From contig CAAETY010000147.1 of NCBI GenBank assembly GCA_900759105.1, positions 14,944 through 78,943 of the forward strand: a stretch of DNA of 64,000 nucleotides. The letters are read 5' to 3'. This DNA is from Peptococcaceae bacterium. Its GTDB lineage: Bacteria > Bacillota > Peptococcia > Peptococcales > Peptococcaceae. A model generated the notes under the pieces. The model was not told the DNA's origin. It was given only the letters and a program-made list of their open reading frames with translations, and did no database searches. Made by a program: the position numbers and the translations under genes. Positions 42,436 to 51,085 of the stretch are shown piece by piece; the first letter of the stretch is position 1, and every line of letters starts with the position of its first letter.

Positions 42436-43701
42436 ATGTTAGATATTAAAGAAATGCGTCGTGACCCTGAACGTGTGGCAAAAGCTGTAGGCCGCCGTGG
42501 CAAAGAAATTGATATGAAGCCATTCCTTGAAGCCGATGAAAAGCGTCGTCAAATCATCGCCAAGGTTGAAGAATTACAAGCACAACGCAACGCAAAGAGC
42601 AAGGAAGTTGGCCAACTCAAGCGCAACGGTGAAAATGCCGATGCCCTCATGGCAGAAGTAAGCGCCATCAAGGCAGAAATCGAAAAACTCGAAGCTTCCA
42701 AAGAAGAAGTGGATACCTTCGTAACCAACTTTGTGGCAAGCATTCCAAACATGCCAAAGGATGACATTCCGGACGGCGGCGAAGACGATTATCATGTAGA
42801 ACGCACCTGGGGCACCCCACGCGAATTTGCTTTTGAACCAAAGGCACACTGGGAACTCGGTGAAGCCCTCGACATTTTGGACTTTAACCGTGCTGCCAAG
42901 GTAACCGGTAGCCGCTTTGTATTCTACAAAGGCTTGGCTGCACGCTTGGAACGTGCTGTTATCGCATTTATGATTGATATGCACACCGACAAGCACGGTT
43001 ATACCGAACTCATTCCACCATACATGACCAACAGCACTTCTGACTTTGGTACTGGTCAATTGCCTAAGTTTGCAGAAGACATGTTCCACTTGGAAAACAC
43101 CGACTATTACCTCATTCCAACCGCTGAAGTGCCTGTAACCAACTATCACAGAGATGAAATCCTCACCGAAAAGGACCTTCCTGTAAAATATTGCGCATTC
43201 AGCCCATGCTTCCGTTCCGAAGCAGGCTCTGCCGGTCGTGATACCCGCGGTATCATCCGTCAGCACCAATTCCACAAGGTTGAAATGGTAAAGCTCGCAC
43301 ATCCTGATCATTCCTGGGAAGAGCTTGAAAGCCTGACCCACGATGCAGAAGAAGTGCTTCAAGCATTGGGCCTTCCATATCGTGTGATTACCTTGGCTGC
43401 CGGGGACATCGGTTTCAGCTCTGCCAAGACCTACGACATCGAAGTATGGCTCCCAAGCTACGGCAAATACCGTGAAATTTCTTCCTGCTCCAACTTTGTA
43501 GACTTCCAAGCACGCCGTGCCAACATCCGTTTCCGTGACAACGATGGCAAAGTACGCTACGTACACACCTTAAACGGCTCCGGCTTGGCTGTTGGTCGTA
43601 CCGTTTCCGCTATTATGGAAAACTACCAAAACGAAGACGGCAGCATTACCATTCCGGAAGCACTCGTTCCTTACATGCACGGGTACACTGAAATTCGCTA
43701 A
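42436..43701 (+). CDS. serS: Seryl-tRNA synthetase
   Basis: A 421-residue class II seryl-tRNA synthetase. The N-terminal coiled coil that grips the tRNA long arm spans about residues 25-100, and the catalytic domain has motif 2 (FRSEAGSAGRDTRGIIRQHQFHKVE) and motif 3 (GSGLAVGRTVSAIMENYQ). Length is normal. TAGGAGGG precedes ATG 42436. It sits second in the T-box operon, as expected when tRNA-Ser charging controls it. Confidence 0.98.
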   Translation: MLDIKEMRRDPERVAKAVGRRGKEIDMKPFLEADEKRRQIIAKVEELQAQRNAKSKEVGQLKRNGENADALMAEVSAIKAEIEKLEASKEEVDTFVTNFVASIPNMPKDDIPDGGEDDYHVERTWGTPREFAFEPKAHWELGEALDILDFNRAAKVTGSRFVFYKGLAARLERAVIAFMIDMHTDKHGYTELIPPYMTNSTSDFGTGQLPKFAEDMFHLENTDYYLIPTAEVPVTNYHRDEILTEKDLPVKYCAFSPCFRSEAGSAGRDTRGIIRQHQFHKVEMVKLAHPDHSWEELESLTHDAEEVLQALGLPYRVITLAAGDIGFSSAKTYDIEVWLPSYGKYREISSCSNFVDFQARRANIRFRDNDGKVRYVHTLNGSGLAVGRTVSAIMENYQNEDGSITIPEALVPYMHGYTEIR

Positions 43702-43723
43702 TTCGTAAGGAGTAATGGAATCA

Positions 43724-45124
43724 ATGAAAAAAGACTTGGATTTTACACGTATTCATCGATTCGTATTCGATGATTTACACATCATGCTCGACGTGAACAG
43801 TGGCTCTGTCCATGTAACCGACGAAGCGGTGGATGCCTTCCTCGATGCCCTGGAGGAAGGTCAAGCATGGGACGATGCCATTGCGACCACCGCAAAAGCC
43901 TATGGCGAAGAAGACGCCAAGGACATTGCCGAAGGCATTGAAGCCTTGATTGACGAAGGCATGCTCTTTAGTGATGTAGATTTTGCTGATTATGTACCGC
44001 ATACCCAACCAATCGTGAAGGCAATGTGCTTACACATGGCCCATGACTGCAACCTGCGCTGTGGCTATTGCTTTGCGGACACCGGCGCATATGGCGGCGG
44101 TCGTTCCTTGATGAGCCTTGAAGTCGGCAAGAAAGCCATCGACTTCCTCATGGAAGCAAGCAAGCACCGTACCCATGTGGAAATCGACTTCTTTGGCGGC
44201 GAACCACTCTTGAACATGGATGTGTGCAAGCAGGTGGCAGCCTATGCCAAGGAAAAAGCCGCTGAAAAAGGCAAAATCGTAAAGATGACCATGACCACCA
44301 ACGGGGTGCTCTTGGACGATGAATGTGCAAAGTGGCTCAACGAAGAAGAAATGGACGCCGTACTTTCCTTGGACGGACGTCCGGAGGTACACGACAACAT
44401 GCGTCGTTTTGCCGGCGGCCAACCAAGCTACGAAGTGTGCAAAAACCACTTCCAAAACTTTGTAAACAGCCGTGACCACAAGCAATACTATCTCCGTGGC
44501 ACCTATACCCACTTTAACCCTGATTTTGCACAAGATGCCATCCACATGGCAGATGATTTGGGCTTTGTAGAGCTTTCCTTGGAACCGGTTGTAGCACCGG
44601 CTGACATGCCTTATGCCTTGACCGAAGAAGACAAGCCAACCATTCTCGAAAACTACAACATTCTCGCACGCCACTATTTGGATCGCTGGCGCGAAGGCAA
44701 GGGCTACAATTTCTTCCACTTTAACGTGGACTTTACCGGTGGCCCATGCCTGCCAAAACGTTTGAGCGGCTGTGGCTCCGGCCATGACTACTTGGCGGTT
44801 AGCCCGGAAGGGGACCTTTACCCTTGTCACCAATTTGTAGGCGAAGAAGATTACAAGATGGGGACCGTATTCACCGGCATTGAAAAACCTGAAATTGCCG
44901 AACGCTTCCAAAAAGCCAACGTCCTCACCAAGCCAACCTGCATGAAGTGCTGGGCACGTTTCTTCTGCAGCGGTGGCTGCCACGCCAACAACATTCGTTA
45001 CGGCGGTGGCATTAACGAACCGTACGAATACGGCTGCGATTTGCAACGCAAGCGCATTGAAACGGCAATTTACGTACAAACCGTGAAAATGATCGAAAGC
45101 GCTGAAGGAGGCGAGGACCAATGA
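43724..45124 (+). CDS. scfB: Radical SAM SCIFF-peptide maturase homologue
   Basis: A 466-residue radical SAM/SPASM enzyme like ScfB, which makes thioether links in the small SCIFF peptide. The N-terminal recognition region matches the family (IHRFVFDDLHIMLDVNSGSV). The SAM cluster site is CNLRCGYC (Cys109, 113, 116), and the SPASM part holds CGSG, YPCHQF and CMKCWARFFCSGGC. ATG 43724 is preferred over 43715 because AAGGAG would be only two bases from the latter. It lies 22 bases after serS and overlaps pheA. No SCIFF precursor gene is next to it, contrary to the usual arrangement. Confidence 0.87.
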   Translation: MKKDLDFTRIHRFVFDDLHIMLDVNSGSVHVTDEAVDAFLDALEEGQAWDDAIATTAKAYGEEDAKDIAEGIEALIDEGMLFSDVDFADYVPHTQPIVKAMCLHMAHDCNLRCGYCFADTGAYGGGRSLMSLEVGKKAIDFLMEASKHRTHVEIDFFGGEPLLNMDVCKQVAAYAKEKAAEKGKIVKMTMTTNGVLLDDECAKWLNEEEMDAVLSLDGRPEVHDNMRRFAGGQPSYEVCKNHFQNFVNSRDHKQYYLRGTYTHFNPDFAQDAIHMADDLGFVELSLEPVVAPADMPYALTEEDKPTILENYNILARHYLDRWREGKGYNFFHFNVDFTGGPCLPKRLSGCGSGHDYLAVSPEGDLYPCHQFVGEEDYKMGTVFTGIEKPEIAERFQKANVLTKPTCMKCWARFFCSGGCHANNIRYGGGINEPYEYGCDLQRKRIETAIYVQTVKMIESAEGGEDQ

Positions 45125-45987
45125 GTGGTCTTTTGCCATCCTTTGCAGAACCTGTAAAAAAACCGCGCATTGCATTCCAAGGCATTGAAGGCTCCTTTAG
45201 CGATGGCGCTTGCCAAAAGGTGTTTGGCTCTGACGTTGAACGTGTCGGCATGCCACACTTTCAATATGTGGTAGAAGGCGTATGCAGCGGAGAATATGAT
45301 TACGGGGTGCTCCCAATCGAAAACTCTTCCACAGGGAGCATTAACGATGTGTATGATTTGCTCAACGAAAACCCATGTTACATTGTGGGTGAAACATCAC
45401 TTGAAATCACCCAAAACCTCATGGCTGTGCCGGGCACCAAGCTTGAGGATGTGGCCTATGTATACTCTCATCCCCAAGGCCTCGGCCAAAGCCAACGCTT
45501 TTTGATGCAGCACAATATTGAACCGCGCCCTTATGCGGACACTGCCATGAGTGCACGCTACATCGCCGAAACCCGCCCGGCAGACGGGGCGGCCATTGCT
45601 TCCAAGCAAGCGGCGGAAGTGTACGGCTTGGAAATTTTGGTGCCGCATGTAAACTTTAACTTTTCAAATATCACCCGTTTTGTGGTTATTCGCAAAGAAC
45701 CGGAAATCACCCCAAACCAAAATAAGGTGAGTGTGGTCTTTAAGACTGCGCACCGTCCGGGGGCACTGTTGGAAGCCTTGCGATTTGTCGCGGAAGCACA
45801 CATCGACATGAGCCGCATTGAATCTCGCCCGGTCATTGGTAAACCTTGGGAATACAGCTTCTATGTGGATCTCTTGGGTCACTGGGATGATGAAAACTTT
45901 ATGTACTGCTTGGAACAGATGCAAGCAGTAACGGAAGATTTCCGCGTGCTCGGCACCTACGAAGCCGCAGAAACACACTATCTCTAA
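45121..45987 (+). CDS. pheA: Prephenate dehydratase
   Basis: A 288-residue monofunctional prephenate dehydratase: prephenate to phenylpyruvate in phenylalanine synthesis. It has the FQGIEGSFSDGACQKVF start, LPIENSSTGSINDVYDLL, the catalytic Thr in SNITRFVV and an ACT domain with the phenylalanine-binding ESRP (SRIESRPVIGKPWEYSFYVD). ATG 45121 overlaps the stop of the radical SAM gene by 4 bases, so translation is coupled. It lies within a serine T-box operon, which is an unusual place. Confidence 0.96.
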   Translation: MSGLLPSFAEPVKKPRIAFQGIEGSFSDGACQKVFGSDVERVGMPHFQYVVEGVCSGEYDYGVLPIENSSTGSINDVYDLLNENPCYIVGETSLEITQNLMAVPGTKLEDVAYVYSHPQGLGQSQRFLMQHNIEPRPYADTAMSARYIAETRPADGAAIASKQAAEVYGLEILVPHVNFNFSNITRFVVIRKEPEITPNQNKVSVVFKTAHRPGALLEALRFVAEAHIDMSRIESRPVIGKPWEYSFYVDLLGHWDDENFMYCLEQMQAVTEDFRVLGTYEAAETHYL

Positions 45988-46006
45988 ATCGAAAGGAGAC
46001 ATCACC

Positions 46007-46942
46007 ATGAAAGATCTCTTTTCCCACGTTGTCGGCGAAAACAACGTGAAACTCAACGAACCCCTTAGCGCCCACACTACCTTCCGCATTGGTGGCCCTT
46101 GTGATGCAATGGCTTTTCCACATAGTGTGGATGAACTCGCAGCTGTGGTGCGCATTTGCAAGCGTGAAGGCTTGGATTATTTTGTGCTTGGAAAGGGTAG
46201 CAATATCCTTGTTGCCGACAAGGGCGTGCGCGGTGTGGTCATTGCCACCGAGTGCTTGCGCGCTCTCTTTATTCAAGACAATGCCGTTTGTGCCAGCGCA
46301 GGCCTTTCCCTCATCAATGTGAGTAAGGCTTGTGCCGAGCTTGGTTTGAGCGGTCTTGAATTTGCCAGTGGTATTCCCGGGAGCATCGGCGGTGCAGCGT
46401 ATATGAATGCCGGTGCTTATGACGGTGAAATGAAGGATGTTGTTACCAGTGTGACCGTGCTTGATGCAAGCGGTAACATCCGTGAAATCCATGCTGATGA
46501 CATGCAATTTAGCTATCGCCATAGCCGCCTCAAGGAGGAACCCCTTGTTTGTTTGGCGGTGACGATGCAACTCAAGGACGGCGACAAGAAGGACATCCTT
46601 GCCCATATCGCAGACCTTTCCGAACGCCGTAGCAGCCGTCAACCTTTGGAGCTTCCAAGTGCCGGGAGCACCTTCAAACGCCCAACCGGCTATTATGCAG
46701 GGCCACTCATCATTGAAGCAGGCCTGCAAGGCTACACCGTGGGCGGCGCCCAAGTCAGCACCAAGCATGCTGGCTTTGTCGTGAATGTGGGCGATGCCAC
46801 CGCTGATGACGTGATTCGCCTCATCCATCACGTACAACAAACCGTCAAGGCTCACCACGGCGTGGACCTTGAAACAGAAGTACGCTTTATCGGAAAGTGG
46901 GATGACCATCCGCTCTATCATGAGATTTTGCGTGCCGAATAG
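46007..46942 (+). CDS. murB: UDP-N-acetylenolpyruvoylglucosamine reductase
   Basis: A 311-residue MurB that makes UDP-MurNAc for peptidoglycan using NADPH and FAD. The FAD-binding VLGKGSNILVADKGVRG, GLEFASGIPGSIGGAAYMNAG, the catalytic serine in PSAGSTFKRP and the C-terminal QVSTKHAGFVVNVG are present. GAAAGGAGA precedes ATG 46007. It is the last gene of the T-box operon and ends at a terminator whose near copy lies 2.9 kb away. Confidence 0.97.
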   Translation: MKDLFSHVVGENNVKLNEPLSAHTTFRIGGPCDAMAFPHSVDELAAVVRICKREGLDYFVLGKGSNILVADKGVRGVVIATECLRALFIQDNAVCASAGLSLINVSKACAELGLSGLEFASGIPGSIGGAAYMNAGAYDGEMKDVVTSVTVLDASGNIREIHADDMQFSYRHSRLKEEPLVCLAVTMQLKDGDKKDILAHIADLSERRSSRQPLELPSAGSTFKRPTGYYAGPLIIEAGLQGYTVGGAQVSTKHAGFVVNVGDATADDVIRLIHHVQQTVKAHHGVDLETEVRFIGKWDDHPLYHEILRAE

Positions 46943-46952
46943 CATACAAATG

Positions 46953-46996
46953 TAAAATAACCCTGTTTCCTATCGTGGGAAACAGGGTTATTTTGT
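46953..46996. terminator. Terminator of murB, copy 1 of a duplicated element
   Basis: CCCTGTTTCC (46961-46970) pairs with GGAAACAGGG (46978-46987) around TATCGTG, with A and T residues outside, so it works on both strands. The 29-base core is identical to 49844-49872. Confidence 0.88.
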
Positions 46997-47200
46997 GTTG
47001 TAGCATATCTTCCTACTTATTAAGCGCATCCAACTTTTCAAAATTGCATCTAATTGCAAATCATCCATGCGATTGAGTTTATTTTTGATTTCACCCAGGC
47101 TCTGTTGTATCTCTAAACAAGATGAGCGAATTTGAATCACCATCACCAATGTTATTACAAGTAGTATTGGTACAACAACCCAAAAAATTAATTCTAGCAT
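46988..47200 (-). CDS. Small membrane protein with coiled-coil tail
   Basis: A 70-residue protein: one membrane helix at about 3-25, then a charged helical stretch IQIRSSCLEIQQSLGEIKNKLNRMDDLQLD with coiled-coil spacing. Its stop codon lies inside the duplicated terminator region. AAGGGG is a likely ribosome-binding site for the ATG at 47200. The secreted-protein gene is 18 bases upstream on the same strand, so the two form a pair; a partner or immunity role is speculation. Base composition is AT-rich compared with the neighbours. Confidence 0.65.
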   Translation of the reverse strand: MLELIFWVVVPILLVITLVMVIQIRSSCLEIQQSLGEIKNKLNRMDDLQLDAILKSWMRLISRKICYNTK

Positions 47201-47218
47201 TTTAATTATCCCCTTTGT

Positions 47219-48139
47219 TTAAGCGAGGTATTGAGCATGTCCTTCTTCACTACCCTTTCCGGAAAATGAAATAGATCCTACATTAAAAGAAACCTCCACT
47301 GTACCGGGTGTCCAACTATGAAAGTAATATGCATTAATTAAAATCGTTCCGGAGGTCACAGGGCTGGCATTCGCCACAAAAGCTTTACCAGCCTGACAAT
47401 ACTGTGGACTCCAAGATGTGGCATGTAACATTTCAATATCAAATTTCACATTACCATTACTTGTATATACAGGGTAGATGCGTTTATTGGTATCCTCTAA
47501 ATATCCATTCTCATCTTTATATATTAATTTGGCAGTGCTAGAACCTTGAACTACATAGCCATTAGAAATACATGCAGCAATTGGATCTGTATATTTTACA
47601 CTTGGTGCACTATCCCAATGCCAGTAAATATTGTAATTACATTGTCCTGATGTACGAGAAACACTTGCTATATTAAATGCCAATTTCGAAGAGGCCGCTC
47701 TTACATCGGCATCTGATAGGTTTTCATAATTTCCTGATTTAATATTAGCGATAGCTTCTTTGGAAAGTCCTTTACTCACTAGTGCTGTCTTAGAAAGTTT
47801 CGCAGCATTATCTAAGACAATCTTTTTAGTACTTTCCGTTCTCAGCTTTTTTATATCATTTTCTTCCATTTTAAGATTTATTAATTCTTTGTCAGACATT
47901 TTTTTCATTTCTTCAATAGAATCAATTTCATAGCGTATTGACGCACCAGGTAGACTTGCAATCTCTTCATAAGTCAGGGTATCGTCGTTTGCTAAAAAGC
48001 CCTCATAAGTGCTATCCATTTCCAAAACTTGTGTCATATGAGAATTTTGTGCTGTAGCTGCACTTAGTGGTAATGCTAAACTCATCATTAATAATACACT
48101 ACATCCAAGCGCTACTGTTCTTCTTAATGTTTTTTTCAT
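47219..48139 (-). CDS. Secreted protein of unknown function (AT-rich island)
   Basis: A 306-residue exported protein: signal peptide 1-28 ending SAAT, a charged helical part (about 40-160) that looks like a propeptide or stalk, and a C-terminal beta-rich domain rich in Trp, Tyr and Ser (NYNIYWHWDSAPSVKYTD, HATSWSPQYCQAGKAF) with four cysteines that may pair outside the cell. GGAGGTTATCACG precedes ATG 48139. The gene is AT-rich and uses codons unlike its chromosomal neighbours, a sign of transfer. With the small membrane gene it forms a two-gene unit. No family is recognised; a toxin, bacteriocin or surface protein are options. Confidence 0.75.
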   Translation of the reverse strand: MKKTLRRTVALGCSVLLMMSLALPLSAATAQNSHMTQVLEMDSTYEGFLANDDTLTYEEIASLPGASIRYEIDSIEEMKKMSDKELINLKMEENDIKKLRTESTKKIVLDNAAKLSKTALVSKGLSKEAIANIKSGNYENLSDADVRAASSKLAFNIASVSRTSGQCNYNIYWHWDSAPSVKYTDPIAACISNGYVVQGSSTAKLIYKDENGYLEDTNKRIYPVYTSNGNVKFDIEMLHATSWSPQYCQAGKAFVANASPVTSGTILINAYYFHSWTPGTVEVSFNVGSISFSGKGSEEGHAQYLA

Positions 48140-48434
48140 CGTGATAACCTCCTTGCAAAATAAAAAATAAATATTCTGAATTATTCGTGGCCACCACCTC
48201 TTTATTTTTAATCAACTTCATTTGCACATAATCAGCTATTAGACATTGATTTCGGATACCTAGATATTACCGAACGCTGTGCAAAAAATACTTAATCGAG
48301 TATGTTTATTCTATTTTAACAAAATTCGGTAAATTTGTAAACGAATAACAAACGGTTCTACTATTTTTCGAGATTGTTATCGATGCTAATCTGAAAAATG
48401 TCAATAGTTCCTGTTGAAGATAGATAAAATTAAA
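48140..48434. other. AT-rich gap left of the ISL3 element
   Basis: About 295 AT-rich bases that should hold the promoter of the secreted-protein gene near its left end. I see no other gene or repeat. Confidence 0.5.
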
Positions 48435-48459
48435 GGCTCTTCACGGATTTCGGTTGGAA
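48435..48459 (+). repeat. ISL3 left terminal inverted repeat
   Basis: Begins GGCTCTTCACGGATTTCG and pairs with 49810-49834 with about four mismatches. Confidence 0.8.
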
Positions 48460-48530
48460 AATAAAATAATTACAAAAACACGAGCATGCCTCATACTGTA
48501 AGTATCCACACAAACCAGTAAAGGGAGGAC

Positions 48531-49808
48531 ATGCTCGTGTTTGATTTAGAGTTTAATGAACTAGACATGCTTTGTCAAGATAACCACAGAGATGATACTT
48601 CTATAATTGTACAACCCGAAAAACATTCTATACCTTCTTCCTGTCCGCATTGTGGTTCTAAAATGTATCGTCATGGACTATATACGAGAAAATTGAAAGA
48701 TATGCCCGTTTATCCAGATACTTCCTATACACTGATTATTAAAGCACAACGTTACCGTTGTCCACATTGTGGTTGTTCTATACGGCAGGAAATTTCTCAT
48801 CGTTATCCAGGTACTAATATCACCAAACGTGCAGCTGCTTGGATTAAAGCTTCTTTGAACGCTAAATTTCCGGTGTCTCAGATTGAAGATATTACAGGAA
48901 TTCATTGGGATACTATTCGTAAAATTCAAGAGGAACTCATTTCTCAAGCATTGAATGAGTATGAAAATTTACAGGTTAAAAACGGATATAAACCAAAGTA
49001 TCTTGCAATAGATGAATTTGCGATTCGTAAAATGCACAAGTACGCTACTTGTGTCATGGATTTAGAAAAGGGGCATGTTATTTGGGCAGGATTAGGTAGA
49101 GCAAAGGCAGATTTTGAATATTTCTTCAAGGATATCCCTACATCTTATCTCGAACAAGTCGAGGTAGTTGCTATGGATATGAACGCTTCCTACAATCTTC
49201 TTGTTGAACAATATTTGCCACAAGCAACGATTGTCTATGATTGTTATCATATGCAAGCACAATTTGGAAAAGTGGTGCTTGGAGAAACTCGTTTGGAAGC
49301 TGTCAAAGCACATCGCAAACAGGCTGAGCAACTCACTACACAAGCTGCGTGTGAAACGCAGGATGAAACAAGAAAAGTGTTGAAAGCACAAGCCAAAGAA
49401 GAAAAACGAATATCAAGTCTACTCAAGAACAGTAAACAGCTCAAGGATAGTGAACAACAAAAATTAGCAACCATAGTGGAAAGCCACGAAGAAGTGGCTA
49501 TTTGCTATGCGATGAAAGAAGAAATGATGCGATTATATGAATTGAGAGATGAACAACAAGCGAGAACTGAATGGTTAAATTGGTTTGTGGCAGCAAAAGC
49601 AAGTGGTATTCCTGCCCTAGTAAAGTTTGCACAGTTAAAAGAAAAACGCTTACTGGGATTAGTCGCACATGCGACTATCCCGATAAGCACAGGTAAATTA
49701 GAAGGATTCAACAACGTTATACAGACTGCCAAGAGAACTGCTTATGGTTATCTGAATAATGAATTCTTCCTTAGGCTGATAAGATATCTATCGCTACCGA
49801 AGGGATGA
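48531..49808 (+). CDS. ISL3 family transposase
   Basis: A 425-residue ISL3 transposase that appears intact. The N-terminus has the zinc finger (CPHCGSKMYRHG and RCPHCGCSIRQE), then a helix-turn-helix. The DDE catalytic residues are in YLAIDEFA, VVAMDMNAS and KLEGFNNVIQ. A long helical insertion rich in Lys and Glu is normal for the family. GGGAGGAC precedes the first codon (GTG/ATG region at 48531). Full length, with no stop or shift, suggests the element could be active. Confidence 0.95.
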   Translation: MLVFDLEFNELDMLCQDNHRDDTSIIVQPEKHSIPSSCPHCGSKMYRHGLYTRKLKDMPVYPDTSYTLIIKAQRYRCPHCGCSIRQEISHRYPGTNITKRAAAWIKASLNAKFPVSQIEDITGIHWDTIRKIQEELISQALNEYENLQVKNGYKPKYLAIDEFAIRKMHKYATCVMDLEKGHVIWAGLGRAKADFEYFFKDIPTSYLEQVEVVAMDMNASYNLLVEQYLPQATIVYDCYHMQAQFGKVVLGETRLEAVKAHRKQAEQLTTQAACETQDETRKVLKAQAKEEKRISSLLKNSKQLKDSEQQKLATIVESHEEVAICYAMKEEMMRLYELRDEQQARTEWLNWFVAAKASGIPALVKFAQLKEKRLLGLVAHATIPISTGKLEGFNNVIQTAKRTAYGYLNNEFFLRLIRYLSLPKG

Positions 49809-49809
49809 A

Positions 49810-49834
49810 TTCCAATCGAAATCCGCGATGAACC
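49810..49834 (-). repeat. ISL3 right terminal inverted repeat
   Basis: Reverse complement of the left end apart from about four mismatches. Confidence 0.8.
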
Positions 49835-49843
49835 AAAAAAGGA

Positions 49844-49877
49844 CCCTGTTTCCTATCGTGGGAAACAGGGTTCTTTT
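49844..49877. terminator. Terminator of glcF, copy 2 of a duplicated element
   Basis: The same CCCTGTTTCC/GGAAACAGGG hairpin with TATCGTG loop as at 46961-46987. Here it ends the minus-strand glcF gene. Confidence 0.88.
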
Positions 49878-49880
49878 ACG

Positions 49881-51080
49881 TTACAGCACTTGGCTGATAT
49901 GCAAAACCTTCAAATCCTTGTGGCGTTGCTCGAGCTTGCCGAGCTGCATCAAGCAGCTTGGACATTCTGCTACGACAATGTCAGCGCCGGTGGCTTTGAA
50001 ATCTTGGTATTTCTTTTCGAGGATTTTTGCGGAGGTATCCGGGAAATCAAGCTGGAAGGTGCCGGCGCCGCCACAGCACATAGTGGTGTTGGCAGCAGGC
50101 AGATACGTCACAGCTTGCTCCAACAGGGCTTGCGGCTCTTTGTGAATGCCTTGGCCACGGTTAAGGTGGCAGGAGGCGTGATAGGTTACGCGCAATTCCT
50201 TGTGGGGGGTTGGTGTATAGCCCACCGCATAGAGGTATTCGCTCAGACCCATGACTTTCTTGCTAAAGGCACGGGCGCGGTTTTTCATAGCCGGGTCATC
50301 GCTAAACAAATCGCCGTATTCCTTGAGCATGGCGCCACAGCTGCCGCAATCGGTAACAATCAAATCATAGTCCTCGAGCGCGGCGATGTTCCTTTTGGCG
50401 AGGGCCTTGGCTTCATCGGTCATCCCATGGGAATGCTGCGGAAGCCCACAGCAATCCACCGTAGGAACCTCGGTGGTGCGGCCTGTTTTTTCCAATAGCG
50501 CTACGCTTGCTGAAGCAGCATCCGGGAAGAAGAGCTTCATGGCGCAGCCCTTGAAATAGGCAATGCGCTTGACATTGCTGACATCCACATCGCTTCGTGG
50601 TGCCACCTTGTTGAAGTTAGCCGGGCCGCCGCTAATCGGTGCCTTGTGGTTTGTTGGCAAAAGGCCGCGCGTCAGGCGTGGAAATTGCAGGGTTTGCGCC
50701 AAGGCAATGGCCGGACGTCCGATTGTTTTGAGGGGACGATTGGCCATCCCGCTGCCGACAAGGCGTGTTTTCAGCGGTAGCCCGTAATCATCGCGCAACC
50801 ATTGGCGCACTTCAATCATGGCTTGGTCGGTCATGACCTTGCCCGGGCAAACCTCGGTGCAAGCTTTGCAAAGCAAGCAATAATCAAGGGCTTCACGCAA
50901 TGCTTTTTCACCGCCGTCGAGCTTCCCTTCCAAAAAGGCGCGGGCAATCGCAATTTTGCCGCGGGCAGCGGCACGATCAATGTGATTGACCTTGTAGAGG
51001 GGGCAGACCGTGGTGCAGGCGCCGCAACGGTCGCATTTTTCGACGATGGCTTTGAGTTTTTCGGTGTGTTCGTGGTTCAT
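49881..51080 (-). CDS. glcF: (Fe-S)-binding subunit of a 2-hydroxyacid dehydrogenase (GlcF-like)
   Basis: A protein of about 399 residues with two 4Fe-4S motifs (CDRCGACTTVCP at 16-26 and CLLCKACTEVCPG at about 70) and two CCG domains (VDCCGLPQHS with DCGSCG, then MCCGGAGTFQ with CPSC). It passes electrons from the FAD subunit GlcD, encoded just upstream, to a quinone or other carrier. The start may be ATG 51080 or GTG 51089, which overlaps the glcD stop (GTGA). Glycolate or lactate are both possible substrates. Confidence 0.93.
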   Translation of the reverse strand: MNHEHTEKLKAIVEKCDRCGACTTVCPLYKVNHIDRAAARGKIAIARAFLEGKLDGGEKALREALDYCLLCKACTEVCPGKVMTDQAMIEVRQWLRDDYGLPLKTRLVGSGMANRPLKTIGRPAIALAQTLQFPRLTRGLLPTNHKAPISGGPANFNKVAPRSDVDVSNVKRIAYFKGCAMKLFFPDAASASVALLEKTGRTTEVPTVDCCGLPQHSHGMTDEAKALAKRNIAALEDYDLIVTDCGSCGAMLKEYGDLFSDDPAMKNRARAFSKKVMGLSEYLYAVGYTPTPHKELRVTYHASCHLNRGQGIHKEPQALLEQAVTYLPAANTTMCCGGAGTFQLDFPDTSAKILEKKYQDFKATGADIVVAECPSCLMQLGKLEQRHKDLKVLHISQVL

Positions 51081-51085
51081 GGCAC

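Larger units (their letters stand above)
48435..49834 (+). mobile_element. ISL3-family insertion sequence, complete
   Basis: A 1400-base element with one transposase gene and terminal inverted repeats of about 25 bases matching at about 21 positions: 48435-48459 (starts GGCTCTTCACGGATTTCG) against the reverse of 49810-49834 (GGTTCATCGCGGATTTCG). The bases outside the two ends (AAATTAAA left, AAAAAAGG right) are not an 8-base duplication, so the insertion may be old or one flank was rearranged. The right end lies 9 bases from the second terminator copy. Confidence 0.85.

Noticed and set aside
43775..45175. Long minus-strand frames opposite the radical SAM gene
   Set aside because: The plus-strand protein has complete family motifs; the opposite frames have none.
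46953..49877. Composite transposon bounded by the duplicated terminators
   Set aside because: The repeats are terminators of flanking genes, not IS ends, and only one transposase is present.
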